Assembly: GCA_038251625.1 (NCBI GenBank)
Contig: JBBSBE010000047.1
Span: forward strand, 1 to 25,503
Length of the DNA stretch: 25,503 nt
Direction of reading: 5' to 3'
Source of the DNA: JBBQXK01 sp038251625
Lineage (GTDB): Bacteria > Pseudomonadota > Alphaproteobacteria > Rhodobacterales > Rhodobacteraceae
The notes beneath the pieces are model-generated. The model was not told the DNA's origin, searched no databases, and saw nothing but the letters and a program-made list of their open reading frames with translations. This document shows, piece after piece, positions 6,097-18,550 of the stretch; position 1 is the first letter of the stretch; every line of letters begins with the position of its first letter. Position numbers and translations under genes: made by a program.

Positions 6097-6798
6097 ATGG
6101 CAAAGCTCGGAAAACGGACGCGCGCGGCGCGGGAGATGGTGGCTGGCAAGGCAAACCTGTCGGTCGAAGAGGCTGTGAAGCTGATCAAGGGCGCGGCGAA
6201 GGCCAAGTTCGACGAGACGGTCGAGGTGGCGATGAACCTTGGCGTCGATCCGCGGCACGCAGACCAGATGGTGCGCGGCGTGGTCACGCTGCCCAACGGC
6301 ACCGGCAAGACGGTGCGTGTGGCGGTGTTTGCGCGCGGGGCCAAGGCCGATGAGGCCAAGGCAGCGGGTGCTGACATCGTGGGTGCCGAAGACCTGATGG
6401 AAAGCATTCAGGGCGGCACGATCGACTTTGATCGCTGCATCGCCACGCCTGACATGATGCCGCTTGTCGGCCGTCTGGGCAAGATCCTCGGGCCGCGCAA
6501 CCTGATGCCGAACCCCAAGGTTGGCACTGTGACGATGGATGTGACCACGGCTGTGTCGAACGCCAAGGGCGGCGAAGTGCAGTTCAAGGTCGAAAAAGCC
6601 GGCGTGATCCATGCCGGCGTCGGCAAGGTTTCGTTCGAGGACGACAAGCTGGCGCAGAACATCCGCGCGCTTGTGGATGCGGTGAGCCGCGCCAGGCCTG
6701 CGGGGGCGAAGGGTGCCTACCTTAAGAAGGTATCGGTATCCTCAACCATGGGCCCGGGCGTGTCGGTCGATCTGACCTCGGCCACCGCACAGGGGTAA
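6097..6798 (+). CDS. rplA: 50S ribosomal protein L1
   Basis: This is 233 residues, the normal length. It starts MAKLGKRTRAAREMVAGK and includes the conserved rRNA-binding region (TPDMMPLVGRLGKILGPRNLMPNPKVGTVT) and a C-terminus close to family standard (KKVSVSSTMGPGVSVDL). L1 forms the mobile L1 stalk and guides deacylated tRNA out of the E site. It is also the usual autogenous repressor of the L11 operon. The gene is 4 bases after rplK, with a ribosome binding site inside the end of that gene. Confidence 0.97.
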   Translation: MAKLGKRTRAAREMVAGKANLSVEEAVKLIKGAAKAKFDETVEVAMNLGVDPRHADQMVRGVVTLPNGTGKTVRVAVFARGAKADEAKAAGADIVGAEDLMESIQGGTIDFDRCIATPDMMPLVGRLGKILGPRNLMPNPKVGTVTMDVTTAVSNAKGGEVQFKVEKAGVIHAGVGKVSFEDDKLAQNIRALVDAVSRARPAGAKGAYLKKVSVSSTMGPGVSVDLTSATAQG

Positions 6799-6800
6799 AA

Positions 6801-6827
6801 GGGTGGGTTGGGTGCACCCAACCTGCG
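6801..6827 (+). repeat. Palindrome related to the GTAGGGTG family after rplA
   Basis: GGTTGGGTG (6806-6814) and CACCCAACC (6815-6823) form a perfect 18-base palindrome, preceded by GGGTG, 2 bases after the rplA stop. It resembles the post-tuf palindrome but lacks the exact GTAGGGTG head, so membership is tentative. A terminator role is unlikely because no T-run follows. Confidence 0.45.
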
Positions 6828-7064
6828 AAGAATTCCCTCTGGCGACAGGGGGATTGGCGGGGCGGAAACGCCCTGTCCTGTCCGAGACGGTGGGTGGCGC
6901 GCAAACGCCGTAAATCCTGCCCGAGATGGGGAACGAGCGGATGCGAAGGGGGGCAACCCCCGGGGCGGATCGTTCGGGACCTGTTACACGGACCCGAACG
7001 CCCTGCGGGAAACCGGAGGGCTTGACTTGAGCCGGGGGGAAACCCCCAACCTTGGAGTGAAACT
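6828..7064 (+). promoter_or_regulatory. rplJ leader with serial GNRA-capped hairpins (L10 leader candidate)
   Basis: At least five hairpins are visible. GGGCG/CGCCC with GAAA loop is at 6860-6873; its 3' arm also matches GACAGGG at 6844-6850, giving two exclusive pairings. GGGGG/CCCCC with GCAA is at 6948-6961. CGTTCGGG/CCCGAACG with a 14-base loop is at 6971-7000. GCCCT-CGG/CCG-AGGGC with GAAA is at 7000-7021. GGGGG/CCCCC with GAAA is at 7034-7047, just before GGAG (7054-7057) and the GTG start. In other bacteria L10(L12)4 represses rplJL by binding such a leader; that role here is inferred from position and structure. Confidence 0.6.
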
Positions 7065-7580
7065 GTGGATAGAGCCCAGAAAGAGAAAGTGGTCGAGGAA
7101 CTCGGCCAGATCTTCGAAAGCTCTGGCGTGGTGGTCGTTGCCCATTACGCGGGTGTCACGGTCGCACAGATGCAGGACCTGCGCGCACGCATGCGCGAAG
7201 TGGGTGGGTCCGTCCGCGTTGCCAAGAACAAGCTCGCCAAGATCGCCCTGGAAGGGAAGCCCGCCATCAAGATGGGCGACTTGCTTACAGGCATGACCGT
7301 GCTGGCCTTTTCGGAAGACCCCGTCGCTGCGGCGAAGGTCTGCGAGGCTTATGCCAAGACGAACGAGAAATTCGTTCTGCTTGGCGGGGCCATGGGCAGT
7401 GCGATCCTGGATCCGGCCGGTGTGAAAGCCGTGGCCTCGATGCCGTCGCGGGAGGAGCTTATCGCTTCGATCGTCGCCTGCCTCGGTGCCCCTGCCTCTG
7501 CCCTTGCCGGTGCCATTGGCGCGCCTGGTTCGAACATCGCAAGCATCCTTTCGACCATCGAGGAAAAGGCAGCCGCCTGA
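7065..7580 (+). CDS. rplJ: 50S ribosomal protein L10
   Basis: This 171-residue L10 has the rRNA-binding N-terminal domain (MDRAQKEKVVEELGQIF, VVVVAHYAGVTVAQM, RVAKNKLAKIAL) and the C-terminal helix (SNIASILSTIEEKAAA) that carries the L7/L12 dimers. It is the base of the ribosomal stalk. The start is GTG 7065, with GGAG at 7054-7057, 7 bases upstream; no ATG fits the family start. A hairpin ends 18 bases before the start codon, so leader folding could influence initiation. rplL follows after 69 bases. Confidence 0.97.
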   Translation: MDRAQKEKVVEELGQIFESSGVVVVAHYAGVTVAQMQDLRARMREVGGSVRVAKNKLAKIALEGKPAIKMGDLLTGMTVLAFSEDPVAAAKVCEAYAKTNEKFVLLGGAMGSAILDPAGVKAVASMPSREELIASIVACLGAPASALAGAIGAPGSNIASILSTIEEKAAA

Positions 7581-7649
7581 TCCCCGAAGACATCCGCGAG
7601 GGTTGATCCCATCGCGTTGGACCCCATCTAGGAAAGACTGGAAAAAGAA

Positions 7650-8027
7650 ATGGCTGATCTGAACAAACTCGCCGAAGAGATCGTGGGCCTCACGCTTCTG
7701 CAGGCGCAGGAACTGAAAACCATCCTGAAAGACAAGTACGGCATCGAGCCGGCCGCCGGTGGCGCCGTCATGATGGCCGGCCCCGCCGCTGGCCCCGCTG
7801 CCGCTGCGGAAGAAGAAAAGACCGAGTTCGACGTCGTGCTGACGGAAGCCGGCCCGAACAAGATCAACGTGATCAAGGAAGTTCGCGCGATCACCGGTCT
7901 TGGCCTGAAAGAGGCCAAGGATCTGGTGGAAGCGGGTGGCAAGGTGAAGGAGCAGGCCTCGAAGGCCGATGCCGAAGCCCTGAAGAAAAAGCTCGAAGAG
8001 GCTGGTGCCAAGGTCGAGCTGAAGTGA
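7650..8027 (+). CDS. rplL: 50S ribosomal protein L7/L12
   Basis: This 125-residue acidic protein has an N-terminal dimerisation part (MADLNKLAEEIVGLTLLQAQELKTIL). An Ala/Gly/Pro-rich hinge at about residues 40-54 (MAGPAAGPAAAAEEE) follows. The factor-binding C-terminal domain (FDVVLTEAGPNKINVIKEVRAITGLGLKEAKDLVE to KVELK) closes it. It recruits EF-Tu, EF-G and other GTPases to the ribosome. The upstream AGGAAAG/GGAAAAAG purine stretch serves as the binding site for a highly translated gene. A compact hairpin follows the stop after 6 bases. Confidence 0.97.
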   Translation: MADLNKLAEEIVGLTLLQAQELKTILKDKYGIEPAAGGAVMMAGPAAGPAAAAEEEKTEFDVVLTEAGPNKINVIKEVRAITGLGLKEAKDLVEAGGKVKEQASKADAEALKKKLEEAGAKVELK

Positions 8028-8287
8028 TCACCGGGATGCCTCGGGCATCCTGACGGCGAACAGGGGCTGGGTCCGGCGGTGTGCCGGGCCCGGCCCGATC
8101 CGTGAGACGAACCGTTTCTTGGCAGGCGCTGCAGATGCAGCCCCTTCCAAGGCGCGGCACAAGGGTTCGGGAGCCTTCCGGTGGGACGGATGGCACGAAT
8201 GGAACCCTGCCCCCACCTGCCAGGCGGCTCTTGCCCCGTGTCCCCCGACGGGCCTGCGGTCGCCACAAAGAAAAGGTGATGACGAGC
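8028..8287 (+). promoter_or_regulatory. Structured rplL-rpoB spacer, candidate attenuator/processing region
   Basis: This 260-base non-coding spacer holds GGATGCC/GGCATCC with a TCG loop (8034-8050). It also has GTCCGGC/GCCGGGC with a GGTGT loop (8071-8089; competes with the palindrome CCGGGCCCGG at 8084-8093) and GCTGC/GCAGC. A long-range pair AGGGTTC (8162-8168)/GAACCCT (8202-8208) is also visible. None has a T-run. In E. coli this position holds an attenuator and an RNase III site that lower rpoBC relative to rplJL; the same role here is inference. Confidence 0.45.
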
Positions 8288-11200
8288 ATGGCGCAAACCT
8301 ATGTCGGCCAAAAGCGGATCCGTCGGTATTTCGGCAAGATCCGTGAAGTCCTCGAGATGCCGAACCTGATCGAGGTTCAGAAATCCAGCTACGACTTGTT
8401 CCTGAAGTCCGGCGAGGCGCCAAAGCCCACCGATGGCGAGGGGATTCAGGGCGTCTTCCAGTCGGTTTTCCCGATCAAGGATTTCAACGAGACGGCCGTT
8501 CTGGAATTTGTGAAATACGAGCTTGAAAAGCCGAAATACGACGTCGACGAGTGCCAAGCCCGCGACATGACCTATGCAGCGCCGCTGAAGGTCACGCTGC
8601 GCCTGATCGTGTTCGATGTCGATGAAACCACCGGCGCCAAGTCGGTCAAGGACATCAAGGAACAGGACGTCTACATGGGCGACATGCCCCTGATGACGTC
8701 GAACGGCACGTTCATCGTGAACGGTACCGAGCGGGTGATCGTCAGCCAGATGCACCGCTCGCCCGGCGTGTTCTTCGACCACGACAAGGGCAAGACCCAT
8801 TCGTCGGGCAAGCTGCTCTTTGCCTGCCGGATCATCCCCTATCGCGGTTCGTGGCTCGATTTCGAATTCGACGCCAAGGATTCAGTCTTTGCCCGCATCG
8901 ACCGCCGCCGCAAGCTGCCGGTGACGACGCTGCTCTATGCGCTTGGCATGGATCAGGAAGGCATCATGGATGCCTACTATCAGACCGTGGGCTACTCCTA
9001 CCTCAAGAACAAGGGCTGGGTGACGAAGTTCTTCCCCGAGCGTCTGCGCGGCACCCGGCCGGCTTTCGACATCGTCGATGCCGCCACCGGTGAGGTGATC
9101 TGCAAGGCGGGCGAGAAGATGACGCCCCGCATGGCATCCGACCTGATCAAGTCGGGCAAGGTCACGGATCTTCTGCTGCCGTTCGATCAGATCGTGGGCA
9201 AATACGTCGCCAAGGACATCATCAACGAAGAAACCGGTGAGATCTGGGTTGAAGCCGGTGACGAGTTGACGATGGACTACGACAAGGACGGCGGACCGAA
9301 GGGCGGATCGCTGAAGGTTCTGCTCGATCAGGGCGTGACCGAGATCCCGGTGCTCGACATCGACAACGTGAACGTTGGCCCGTACATCCGCAACACGATG
9401 GCGATCGACAAGAACATGGGCCGCGATACGGCGCTCATGGATATCTACCGCGTGATGCGTCCGGGCGAGCCGCCGACCGTAGAAGCCGCGAGTCAGCTTT
9501 TCGATACGCTCTTCTTCGACAAGGAGCGGTATGACCTGTCGGCTGTGGGCCGCGTGAAGATGAACATGCGCCTCGATCTGGGCAAGCCCGATACGCAGCG
9601 CACGCTTGACCGCGAAGACATCATCGCCTGCATCAAGGCGCTGACCGAACTTCGTGACGGCAAGGGCGAGATCGACGACATCGACCACCTTGGCAACCGC
9701 CGCGTGCGGTCTGTGGGCGAGTTGATGGAGAACCAGTACCGCGTCGGTCTTTTGCGGATGGAGCGTGCGATCAAGGAACGCATGTCCTCGGTCGAGATCG
9801 ACACGATCATGCCGCAGGATCTGATCAACGCCAAACCGGCGGCTGCGGCCGTGCGCGAATTCTTCGGCTCCAGCCAGCTTTCGCAGTTCATGGACCAGAC
9901 CAACCCACTGTCGGAAGTGACGCACAAGCGCCGCCTCTCGGCCCTCGGGCCGGGCGGTCTGACGCGGGAACGCGCGGGCTTTGAGGTGCGCGACGTACAC
10001 CCGACGCATTATGGCCGGATGTGCCCGATCGAGACGCCGGAAGGCCAGAACATCGGCCTGATCAACAGCCTCGCGACCTTCGCGCGGGTGAACAAGTACG
10101 GCTTCATCGAAACGCCCTATCGCCGCGTGGTCGATGCCAAGGTCACCGACGACGTGGTCTACATGTCCGCGACCGAAGAAATGCGCCACACCGTGGCACA
10201 GGCCAACGCCACGCTTGATGCCGAAGGCCGGTTCGTGAACGAGCTTGTCTCGACCCGCAAGGGCGGCGAGTTCATGCTGAACCCGTCGGAGGCCGTTGAT
10301 CTGATCGACGTCAGCCCCAAGCAGCTTGTGTCGGTTGCCGCCTCGCTGATCCCGTTCCTCGAGAATGACGACGCGAACCGCGCCCTCATGGGTTCGAACA
10401 TGCAGCGTCAGGCGGTGCCGTTGCTGCAATCGGACGCGCCTTTCGTGGGCACGGGGATCGAGGCCGTTGTGGCGCGCGATAGCGGGGCTGCCATCATGGC
10501 GCGCCGCGCAGGCGTGATCGACCAGGTGGACGCGCAGCGGATCGTTGTGCGCGCGACCGAATTGATGGAGCCGGGCGAGCCGGGGGTGGATATCTACCGC
10601 CTGCGCAAGTTCAAGCGCTCGAACCAGTCGTCCTGCATCAACCAGCGCCCGCTGGTGAAGGTGGGCGATACGGTGACGCGCGGCGAAGTGATCGCCGATG
10701 GCCCCTGCACGGATATGGGCGAGTTGGCCCTTGGCCGGAACGTGGTTGTCGCGTTCATGCCGTGGAACGGCTACAACTACGAGGACTCGATCCTGATCTC
10801 CGAGCGCATCCTCAGGGATGACGTTTTCACCTCGATCCACATCGATGAATACGAGGTAGCGGCGCGCGACACCAAGCTCGGGCCCGAGGAAATCACCCGC
10901 GACATTCCGAACGTGGGCGAAGAGGCGCTGCGAAACCTCGATGAGGCGGGCATCGTCTATATCGGCGCCGAAGTGCAGCCGGGCGATATTCTTGTGGGCA
11001 AGATCACCCCCAAGGGCGAGTCGCCGATGACGCCGGAGGAGAAACTGCTCCGCGCGATCTTTGGCGAAAAGGCATCGGACGTGCGCGATACGTCGCTTCG
11101 TCTGCCGCCCGGCGCTTATGGCACCATCGTGGAAGTGCGCGTCTTCAACCGCCATGGCGTGGACAAGGATGAGCGTGCCCTGCAGATCGAGCGCGAGGAA

Positions 11201-12421
11201 GTCGAACGTCTGGCGCGCGACCGCGACGACGAGATGGCGATCCTCGAGCGCAACATCTATTCGCGCCTCAAGACCCTCATCATGGGCAAGACCGCTGTGA
11301 AGGGCCCGAAGGGCGTGAAGCCCGGTGCGGTGATCAATGACGAGTTGATCGGCACGCTGAGCCGCGGTCAGTGGTGGCAGCTTGCCCTTGGCGAAGAGGC
11401 CGAGGCCAAGGAAGTTGAAGCCCTGCACGACCAGTTCGAGGCGCAGAAGCGCGCGCTCGAGCACCGGTTCGAGGACAAGGTCGAAAAGGTGCGCCGCGGC
11501 GACGATCTGCCCCCGGGCGTGATGAAGATGGTCAAGGTGTTCGTGGCGGTGAAGCGCAAGCTGCAGCCGGGCGACAAGATGGCCGGACGTCATGGCAACA
11601 AGGGCGTGATCTCCAAGGTGGTGCCGATGGAGGACATGCCGTTCCTCGCGGATGGCACGACCGTCGACCTCGTTCTGAACCCGCTGGGCGTGCCCAGCCG
11701 GATGAACGTGGGCCAGATCCTTGAGACACACATGGGCTGGGCCGCACGCGGCCTTGGCATCCAGATCGATGAGGCGCTGAAGGAATATCGCCGCAAGGGT
11801 GATCTGACACCCGTGCGCGAAGCCGTGCGCCTTGCCTATGGGGATGAAACCTATGAGGCCGCCTTCGCCGACCGGAACGAGGATGATTTCCTTGAACTGG
11901 CCGGGAACGTGACCAAAGGTGTGCCGATCGCCTCGCCGGTCTTCGACGGCGCGAAAGAGGCCGACGTCAACGACGCGCTGACCCGCGCGGGCTTTGATAC
12001 CTCGGGCCAATCCGTGGTGTTCGACGGCCGGTCGGGCGAGCAGTTCACCCGCAAGGTGACCGTGGGCGTGAAGTACATGCTGAAGCTCCACCACCTTGTG
12101 GACGACAAGCTGCACGCCCGCTCGACCGGGCCCTACAGCCTCGTCACGCAGCAGCCGTTGGGTGGTAAAGCCCAGTTCGGCGGCCAGCGACTGGGCGAGA
12201 TGGAGGTCTGGGCGCTGGAAGCCTACGGCGCGGCCTACACGTTGCAGGAAATGCTGACGGTGAAGTCGGACGACGTGGCTGGCCGGACCAAGGTCTACGA
12301 GTCGATCGTCAAGGGCGAGGACAACTTCGAGGCCGGGGTTCCGGAATCGTTCAACGTGCTCGTCAAGGAAGTACGGGGCCTCGGCCTCAACATGGAACTC
12401 CTGGATGCGGAGGAGGAGTGA
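8288..12421 (+). CDS. rpoB: DNA-directed RNA polymerase subunit beta
   Basis: This is 1377 residues, normal for alphaproteobacteria. It starts MAQTYVGQKRIRRYF at ATG 8288 with AAGGTG about 9 bases upstream; the in-frame ATG 8279 would add only three residues. The rifampicin pocket (SSQLSQFMDQTNPLSEVTHKR and RLSALGPGG) carries sensitive-type Asp536, His546 and Ser551 (equivalent to E. coli 516, 526 and 531). Downstream are the ETPEGQNIGL and KMAGRHGNKGVIS segments of the catalytic side. The conserved C-terminus (LVDDKLHARSTGPYSLVTQQ, GGQRLGEMEVWALE) packs on beta-prime. No break is seen. It forms the RNA polymerase core with RpoC, which starts 104 bases later. Confidence 0.98.
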   Translation: MAQTYVGQKRIRRYFGKIREVLEMPNLIEVQKSSYDLFLKSGEAPKPTDGEGIQGVFQSVFPIKDFNETAVLEFVKYELEKPKYDVDECQARDMTYAAPLKVTLRLIVFDVDETTGAKSVKDIKEQDVYMGDMPLMTSNGTFIVNGTERVIVSQMHRSPGVFFDHDKGKTHSSGKLLFACRIIPYRGSWLDFEFDAKDSVFARIDRRRKLPVTTLLYALGMDQEGIMDAYYQTVGYSYLKNKGWVTKFFPERLRGTRPAFDIVDAATGEVICKAGEKMTPRMASDLIKSGKVTDLLLPFDQIVGKYVAKDIINEETGEIWVEAGDELTMDYDKDGGPKGGSLKVLLDQGVTEIPVLDIDNVNVGPYIRNTMAIDKNMGRDTALMDIYRVMRPGEPPTVEAASQLFDTLFFDKERYDLSAVGRVKMNMRLDLGKPDTQRTLDREDIIACIKALTELRDGKGEIDDIDHLGNRRVRSVGELMENQYRVGLLRMERAIKERMSSVEIDTIMPQDLINAKPAAAAVREFFGSSQLSQFMDQTNPLSEVTHKRRLSALGPGGLTRERAGFEVRDVHPTHYGRMCPIETPEGQNIGLINSLATFARVNKYGFIETPYRRVVDAKVTDDVVYMSATEEMRHTVAQANATLDAEGRFVNELVSTRKGGEFMLNPSEAVDLIDVSPKQLVSVAASLIPFLENDDANRALMGSNMQRQAVPLLQSDAPFVGTGIEAVVARDSGAAIMARRAGVIDQVDAQRIVVRATELMEPGEPGVDIYRLRKFKRSNQSSCINQRPLVKVGDTVTRGEVIADGPCTDMGELALGRNVVVAFMPWNGYNYEDSILISERILRDDVFTSIHIDEYEVAARDTKLGPEEITRDIPNVGEEALRNLDEAGIVYIGAEVQPGDILVGKITPKGESPMTPEEKLLRAIFGEKASDVRDTSLRLPPGAYGTIVEVRVFNRHGVDKDERALQIEREEVERLARDRDDEMAILERNIYSRLKTLIMGKTAVKGPKGVKPGAVINDELIGTLSRGQWWQLALGEEAEAKEVEALHDQFEAQKRALEHRFEDKVEKVRRGDDLPPGVMKMVKVFVAVKRKLQPGDKMAGRHGNKGVISKVVPMEDMPFLADGTTVDLVLNPLGVPSRMNVGQILETHMGWAARGLGIQIDEALKEYRRKGDLTPVREAVRLAYGDETYEAAFADRNEDDFLELAGNVTKGVPIASPVFDGAKEADVNDALTRAGFDTSGQSVVFDGRSGEQFTRKVTVGVKYMLKLHHLVDDKLHARSTGPYSLVTQQPLGGKAQFGGQRLGEMEVWALEAYGAAYTLQEMLTVKSDDVAGRTKVYESIVKGEDNFEAGVPESFNVLVKEVRGLGLNMELLDAEEE

Positions 12422-12425
12422 CGCG

Positions 12426-12478
12426 GTAGGTGCGCCCTGAAGGCACACCCTTAGTAGGGTGCGCATTCATTGCGCACC
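12426..12478 (+). repeat. Two tandem GTAGG-headed palindromes between rpoB and rpoC
   Basis: The second unit (12454-12478) is GTAGG followed by GGTGCGCA (12458-12465, sharing the last G), loop TTCAT and TGCGCACC. The first unit (12426-12450) is a degenerate copy, GTAGGTGCGCC...GGCACACC, with one mismatch in the 8-bp stem. The GTAGGGTGCG head is shared with the palindrome before tuf (24242-24265). They occupy most of the first half of the spacer; no T-run follows. Confidence 0.6.
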
Positions 12479-12525
12479 TTGATCGCCAGCCCCTTCCCCG
12501 CCGCCCCCATTCTTAGGAATTGAAG

Positions 12526-16773
<4,248 letters not shown>

Positions 16774-16795
16774 CCGGACGAGAGTGAAGACATAG

Positions 16796-16825
16796 AAAGG
16801 CCCCCCGTAACCCGGGGGGCCTTTT
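16796..16825 (+). terminator. Strong intrinsic terminator after rpoC
   Basis: GGCCCCCCG (16799-16807) pairs with CGGGGGGCC (16813-16821) around TAACC. It is extended by AAA/TTT and followed by TTTTC, 22 bases after the rpoC stop. It closes the rplJL-rpoBC transcription unit. Confidence 0.93.
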
Positions 16826-16839
16826 CAGCATGGCCCTGC

Positions 16840-16863
16840 GGGGCGACAAGGCGAATTGTCCCC
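16840..16863 (+). other. Inverted repeat abutting the EamA gene start
   Basis: GGGG-(C)-GACAA (16840-16849) pairs with TTGTC-CCC (16856-16863) around GGCGAA and ends on the base before the GTG start codon. The loop holds the only purine-rich stretch (AAGGCGAA) near the start, so folding could restrict initiation. Confidence 0.4.
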
Positions 16864-17760
16864 GTGGCCCTTTCCGACACCGCGCGCGGTATCCTGTTCA
16901 TGTGCGTGGCCATGGCCTCGTTCACGGTGAACGATGCCTTGATCAAGATCGTGACGGTCGAGATGCCCCTGATGCAGGCGATTGCGCTGCGGGGCGTCGT
17001 ATCCGTCATCGGGCTTGGGTTGATGGCGCGGGCTTCAGGTGCATACGGGCGGCGCCTGTCGCGCGGGGATGCGTCGCAGCTGGGATGGCGCACTCTGGCC
17101 GAGGTCGGCTCGACGCTGACATTCCTGACAGCGCTTCTGCACCTGCCGCTGGCCAATCTGTCGGCGATCATGCAGTCGCTGCCGCTTGCCGTCACGCTGG
17201 CGGCGGCGGTGTTTCTGGCCGAGCCTGTGGGCTGGCGGCGGCTGGCGGCCATTGGCGTGGGGTTCATTGGCGTGCTCTTCATCGTGCGGCCGGGAACGGG
17301 CGCGTTCAACATCTGGTCGGTCGTCGGACTGATATCTGTCGCCTGCGTGGTGGCGAGGGATCTGCTGACACGGCGGCTGGCGGCGCATCTGCCGGCGGTC
17401 CTGGTGGCGCTATGCGCGGCAGGGGCGGTGACGGTCATGGGCCTTGTCGGCGTGATCATGGAGGGTGGGTTCGTGCCCGTCTCGCCCTATCAGGCGCTTC
17501 TGATCTGCCTCTGCGCAGGGGCGCTGATCTCGGGATATATCTTCATCGTCAAGGCGATGCGGATGGGCGACATCGCGACCGTCGCGCCCTTCCGCTATAC
17601 CGCGCTGGTCTGGGCGATCCTGCTTGGTTGGCTCTTCTTCAGCTCCCTGCCCGATCTGCTGACCTGGGTTGGGGCCGGATTGATTGTGGCATCGGGGTTG
17701 TTTACCCTTACGCGCGAAGCGCGGCTGCGGCGCGCGCGTGCCGCAGGAGCCCCGGTCTGA
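16864..17760 (+). CDS. EamA/DMT family transporter
   Basis: This 298-residue integral membrane protein shows about ten hydrophobic segments in two EamA repeats (roughly residues 5-135 and 145-285). It has the family-type stretches ARGILFMCVAMASFTVNDALIKI and FRYTALVWAILLGWLFFSSLPD. Members export or exchange small metabolites; the substrate cannot be told from sequence. GTG 16864 is the most upstream start that keeps the first helix complete; its ribosome binding site is weak and lies in a hairpin. It is the first gene after the rpoC terminator and is followed within 37 bases by the glycosyltransferase, so a shared transcript is likely. Confidence 0.85.
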   Translation: MALSDTARGILFMCVAMASFTVNDALIKIVTVEMPLMQAIALRGVVSVIGLGLMARASGAYGRRLSRGDASQLGWRTLAEVGSTLTFLTALLHLPLANLSAIMQSLPLAVTLAAAVFLAEPVGWRRLAAIGVGFIGVLFIVRPGTGAFNIWSVVGLISVACVVARDLLTRRLAAHLPAVLVALCAAGAVTVMGLVGVIMEGGFVPVSPYQALLICLCAGALISGYIFIVKAMRMGDIATVAPFRYTALVWAILLGWLFFSSLPDLLTWVGAGLIVASGLFTLTREARLRRARAAGAPV

Positions 17761-17797
17761 TCGCCAGACCAGCCTGCAGAACGGATCGGGATATCCC

Positions 17798-18550
17798 TTG
17801 CAAGACACCACTGTCACCGTCGTCATTCCCATGCGCAACGAAGCGGGGAACATCGGTCCCCTGATCGACGGGATCGAGGCCGCGCTTGCGGGCGAAACGG
17901 GGCGAGAGATCATCGTGGTCGATGATGGCTCGACCGATGCCTCGCCTGCCGATGTGCGTACCCGGATGGACCATCTGCCGCATCTGCGCCTGATCCGCCA
18001 CGACGTCAGCGGGGGGCAGAGCGCCGCGGTCCATTCCGGCGTGATGGCGGCGCGCGGTCGGCTGATCTGCACGCTGGATGGCGATGGCCAGAACCCGCCG
18101 GAAGAGCTGCCACGCCTCATCGCGCGACAGCGGGAAACCGGCGCCACGCTTGTCGCCGGGCAACGGCAGAACCGCCAGGATACGCTTTCCAAGAAACTTG
18201 CGTCGCGGTTTGCCAATGCCTTGCGCGGCTGGGCCTTGCAGGACGGCACACGCGATACCGGCTGCGGGCTGAAATGTTTCGAGCGCGAGACATTTCTGAT
18301 CCTGCCCTATTTCGATCACATGCACCGCTATCTGCCCGCGCTGGTCAAACGCGTGGGCGGCACAGTGGCGCATCTTGACGTGAGCCACCGTCAAAGGGGC
18401 GAAGGCCGCTCGAACTATTCCAACTTCCAGCGCGGCCTCGTGGGCGCGGTTGACCTTCTGGGGGTGATGTGGCTTCTGCGGCGGAGAAAGCGGTCGGCAC
18501 CGCGGGAAGAAACGGGCGCCCCGATGCGGCGCGAAGGAGCACCCAAATGA
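17798..18550 (+). CDS. Family 2 glycosyltransferase (polyprenyl-phosphate sugar synthase type)
   Basis: This 250-residue GT-A enzyme has VTVVIPMRNEAGNI at its start, the nucleotide-binding acids in VVDDGSTD (Asp42, Asp43) and the metal-binding motif LDGDGQNPPEE (Asp94, Asp96). It resembles DPM1/ArnC-type enzymes that move a sugar from a nucleotide to dolichol or undecaprenyl phosphate on the cytoplasmic face. Only one modest hydrophobic stretch (VGAVDLLGVMWLL) lies near the C-terminus, followed by a basic tail. The start is uncertain: TTG 17798 fits the family N-terminus but has only a weak ribosome binding site. The stop overlaps the next ATG (ATGA), so translation is coupled with the LAB_N gene. 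Confidence 0.85.
   Translation: MQDTTVTVVIPMRNEAGNIGPLIDGIEAALAGETGREIIVVDDGSTDASPADVRTRMDHLPHLRLIRHDVSGGQSAAVHSGVMAARGRLICTLDGDGQNPPEELPRLIARQRETGATLVAGQRQNRQDTLSKKLASRFANALRGWALQDGTRDTGCGLKCFERETFLILPYFDHMHRYLPALVKRVGGTVAHLDVSHRQRGEGRSNYSNFQRGLVGAVDLLGVMWLLRRRKRSAPREETGAPMRREGAPK

Noticed and set aside
6801..7064. CRISPR-like or tandem repeat array in the rplA-rplJ spacer
   Set aside because: The G-run/C-run units are separate hairpins of differing length, without regular spacing or a common repeat.
8882..12466. Minus-strand open frame of 1194 codons opposite rpoB
   Set aside because: Lies wholly antisense to a clear rpoB; His/Arg/Leu/Val-rich shadow typical of high-GC third positions, with no domain recognisable.
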